Source of the DNA: an uncultured Oscillospiraceae bacterium
GTDB taxonomy: Bacteria; Bacillota; Clostridia; Oscillospirales; Ruminococcaceae
Assembly: GCA_934486875.1 (NCBI GenBank)
Contig: CAKSPU010000070.1
Span: 1-7,147, forward strand
DNA: 7,147 nucleotides
Direction: 5' to 3'
The notes beneath the pieces are model-generated. The model was not told where the DNA came from, ran no database searches, and worked only from the letters and a program-made list of their open reading frames with translations. Numbering within the stretch: position 1 is the stretch's first letter; each line of letters begins with the position of its first letter. Position numbers and translations under genes: made by a program. Positions 5,852 through 7,147 of the stretch are shown here, one piece after another.

Positions 5852-6750
5852 ATGAGCTTAATGGCATTATCTGCGTGAACAAGCCAGCGGGATTTACCTC
5901 ATTTGACGTTATCGCAAAAATGAGGGGAATCCTTAAAATGCGCCGATTGGGTCACGGGGGAACTCTTGACCCTATGGCGACAGGTGTTCTTCCTGTCTTT
6001 GCGGGAAGTGCCGCAAAGGCAAGCGAGATGCTGCCCGACCACGATAAGATATATGTGGCAGGCTTTAAGCTTGGTACAGTTACGGACACTCAGGACTGCA
6101 CCGGAAAGGTGCTTTCCGAAAGTGATAAGCCTGTGAGCCGTGATGAGCTTGATGCTGCGGCAGAACGCTTTAAGGGCGATATTATGCAGATACCTCCTAT
6201 GTATTCGGCAGTTTCCGTCAACGGGAAGCGGCTTTATGAGCTTGCAAGGCAGGGTGTGACTGTTGAAAGAAAGCCAAGACCCATTACCGTTTATACCCTC
6301 GATATCCTCGAATATGACGGGGAAAAGCGTGAGGGAAAGATGAAAATTGCCTGCTCCAAGGGCACTTATATCCGCACGCTTATCAACGATATCGGTGAAG
6401 CTCTGGGCTGCGGAGGGATAATGACATCTCTTGAAAGAACGGCGGCGTGCGGCTTTTCACTGTCAGACTGCGTTACTCTTGAACAGCTCCAGCAGGAGGC
6501 AGACAGGGGAGGGGACTTTTCTTCCTTTGTTCTCCCAGTTGCCGAGGTCTTCGGGTATCTTCCGAAGGTGCATCTCAGCGCCGAGCAGGAAAGAATGTAT
6601 CGAAACGGCATTCGTCTTGATATCGACAGGGTGAAAAGAGACAAGCCCGATGCTGAAAGATATGCGGTCTACGGTGTTTCGGAATTTATCGGAACGGCGG
6701 TCATTATGCCCGAAGAGCGGCTTCTTAAGGTGGAAAAGAACTTTTTCTGA
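5839..6750 (+). CDS. truB: tRNA pseudouridine(55) synthase TruB
   Basis: TruB isomerises U55 in the T-loop of tRNAs and also acts as a tRNA folding chaperone. The protein has 303 residues, typical of Firmicutes. NGIICVNKPAGFTSFDVI (8-25) opens the catalytic domain. The active-site motif GHGGTLDPMATGVLPV (38-53) carries the catalytic Asp44. Tyr72, MYSAVSVNGKRLYELARQG (121-139) and CSKGTYIRTLINDIGEALG (172-190, with Arg179) are further family signatures. A short PUA-like C-terminal domain follows from about 240. The ATG at 5839 lies inside the end of nrnA. GGGG at 5827-5830, 8 bases upstream, is a modest ribosome binding site, and translational coupling to nrnA is likely. Its stop codon overlaps the ribF ribosome binding site. 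Confidence 0.98.
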   Translation: MAVVNELNGIICVNKPAGFTSFDVIAKMRGILKMRRLGHGGTLDPMATGVLPVFAGSAAKASEMLPDHDKIYVAGFKLGTVTDTQDCTGKVLSESDKPVSRDELDAAAERFKGDIMQIPPMYSAVSVNGKRLYELARQGVTVERKPRPITVYTLDILEYDGEKREGKMKIACSKGTYIRTLINDIGEALGCGGIMTSLERTAACGFSLSDCVTLEQLQQEADRGGDFSSFVLPVAEVFGYLPKVHLSAEQERMYRNGIRLDIDRVKRDKPDAERYAVYGVSEFIGTAVIMPEERLLKVEKNFF

Positions 6751-6755
6751 GGTGA
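6749..6755 (+). promoter_or_regulatory. ribF ribosome binding site (supports TTG start)
   Basis: GAGGTGA begins inside the truB stop codon and lies 6 bases before the TTG at 6762. It is the same heptamer used before the GTG start of ylxR, and it makes TTG the best start for ribF. Confidence 0.6.
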
Positions 6756-6761
6756 AAATTT

Positions 6762-7147
6762 TTGATTATTTTGTCAGGTGACAATAAAATAAAGGGCAGC
6801 GAGACGGCTGTGGCGCTGGGCATTTTTGACGGCGTTCACAGAGGTCACAGGGCGGTCATCGACAAGGCTGCTGCGGAGGCTTCGGAAAACGGTCTGTCTC
6901 CTGCTGTCTGCACCTTTAAAACAAGCACCATAAGCACCAAAGGAAGCGCTTACCGCCCCATCTACAGCGATGAGACAAAGCTTGTTCTGCTGGAAAAAGA
7001 GGGGATAGGATATGTTTTCATTCCCGACTTTGCCGATGTTAAGGATATGAGCCCCGAGAGCTTTGTAAAAGACATTCTCTGCGGGATACTTAATGCCCGC
7101 ATCGTTGTCTGCGGCAGGGATTTCCGTTTCGGAAAAAACGCAGCCTG
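6762..7147 (+). CDS. ribF: Bifunctional riboflavin kinase/FAD synthetase RibF (N-terminal part)
   Basis: RibF phosphorylates riboflavin to FMN and adenylates FMN to FAD. The window holds 128 codons and ends inside the gene, within the N-terminal FAD synthetase (nucleotidyltransferase) domain. The signature ALGIFDGVHRGHRAVI (18-33) contains the HXGH-type motif HRGH at 26-29. DMSPESFVKDIL (95-106) and VVCGRDFRFGKNA (115-127) are also typical of RibF. The riboflavin kinase domain would lie beyond the right edge. The start is a TTG at 6762 with GAGGTGA upstream. No in-frame ATG occurs before codon 96, and the next alternative, a GTG at codon 17, would cut into the conserved strand before the nucleotide loop. 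The gap to truB is 11 bases. The truB-ribF pairing is common in bacteria. Confidence 0.93.
   Translation, partial: MIILSGDNKIKGSETAVALGIFDGVHRGHRAVIDKAAAEASENGLSPAVCTFKTSTISTKGSAYRPIYSDETKLVLLEKEGIGYVFIPDFADVKDMSPESFVKDILCGILNARIVVCGRDFRFGKNAA

Noticed and set aside
6750..6762. Frameshift or degraded gene at the truB-ribF junction because no ATG start is present
   Set aside because: A TTG with a well-placed GAGGTGA opens an uninterrupted RibF frame to the window edge, with intact nucleotidyltransferase motifs.

Overview
The window is an ordinary but complete-looking stretch of the conserved bacterial nusA-infB translation and RNA-processing operon. All genes are on the + strand. In order they are the tail of a probable rimP, then nusA, ylxR (rnpM), ylxQ (L7Ae family), infB, rbfA, nrnA (DHH/DHHA1 phosphoesterase), truB, and the first 128 codons of ribF, which runs off the right edge. 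This order, a short NusA with no C-terminal acidic repeats, the ylxR-ylxQ pair, and an nrnA between rbfA and truB all point to a Firmicute. Clostridia are likely. Codon choice (AAG, CCC and GAG preferred, TTA/CTA/TCA avoided) and moderate GC fit a gut Ruminococcus-like member of the Oscillospiraceae, but the genus is an inference.

Layout: genes are tightly packed. Gaps are 11 to 47 bases, and two junctions overlap (ylxR/ylxQ by 14 bases, nrnA/truB by 13). No intergenic hairpin followed by a T-run is visible, so the region is probably one transcription unit read from a promoter to the left of the window. Two gaps contain perfect TATAAT hexamers (before nusA and before rbfA), but neither has a convincing -35 box. 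Starts that need judgement are a GTG for ylxR, a TTG for ribF, and an internal ATG for rbfA chosen by its ribosome binding site.

Function: RimP and RbfA mature the 30S subunit, and IF2 places initiator tRNA. NusA tunes transcription elongation and termination. YlxR and YlxQ are small RNA-binding proteins, YlxR being known as an RNase P modulator. NrnA degrades very short RNAs and pAp. TruB makes pseudouridine 55 in tRNA. RibF makes FMN and FAD.

I found no undescribed system, mobile element, CRISPR array or RNA gene. The points worth a second look are residue-level departures from usual family signatures: the NusA KH1 GXXG loop reads GPRR, the RbfA AxG kink reads ASW, and an IF2 C-terminal cysteine is serine. 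These comparisons rest on remembered family consensus and no alignment was run.
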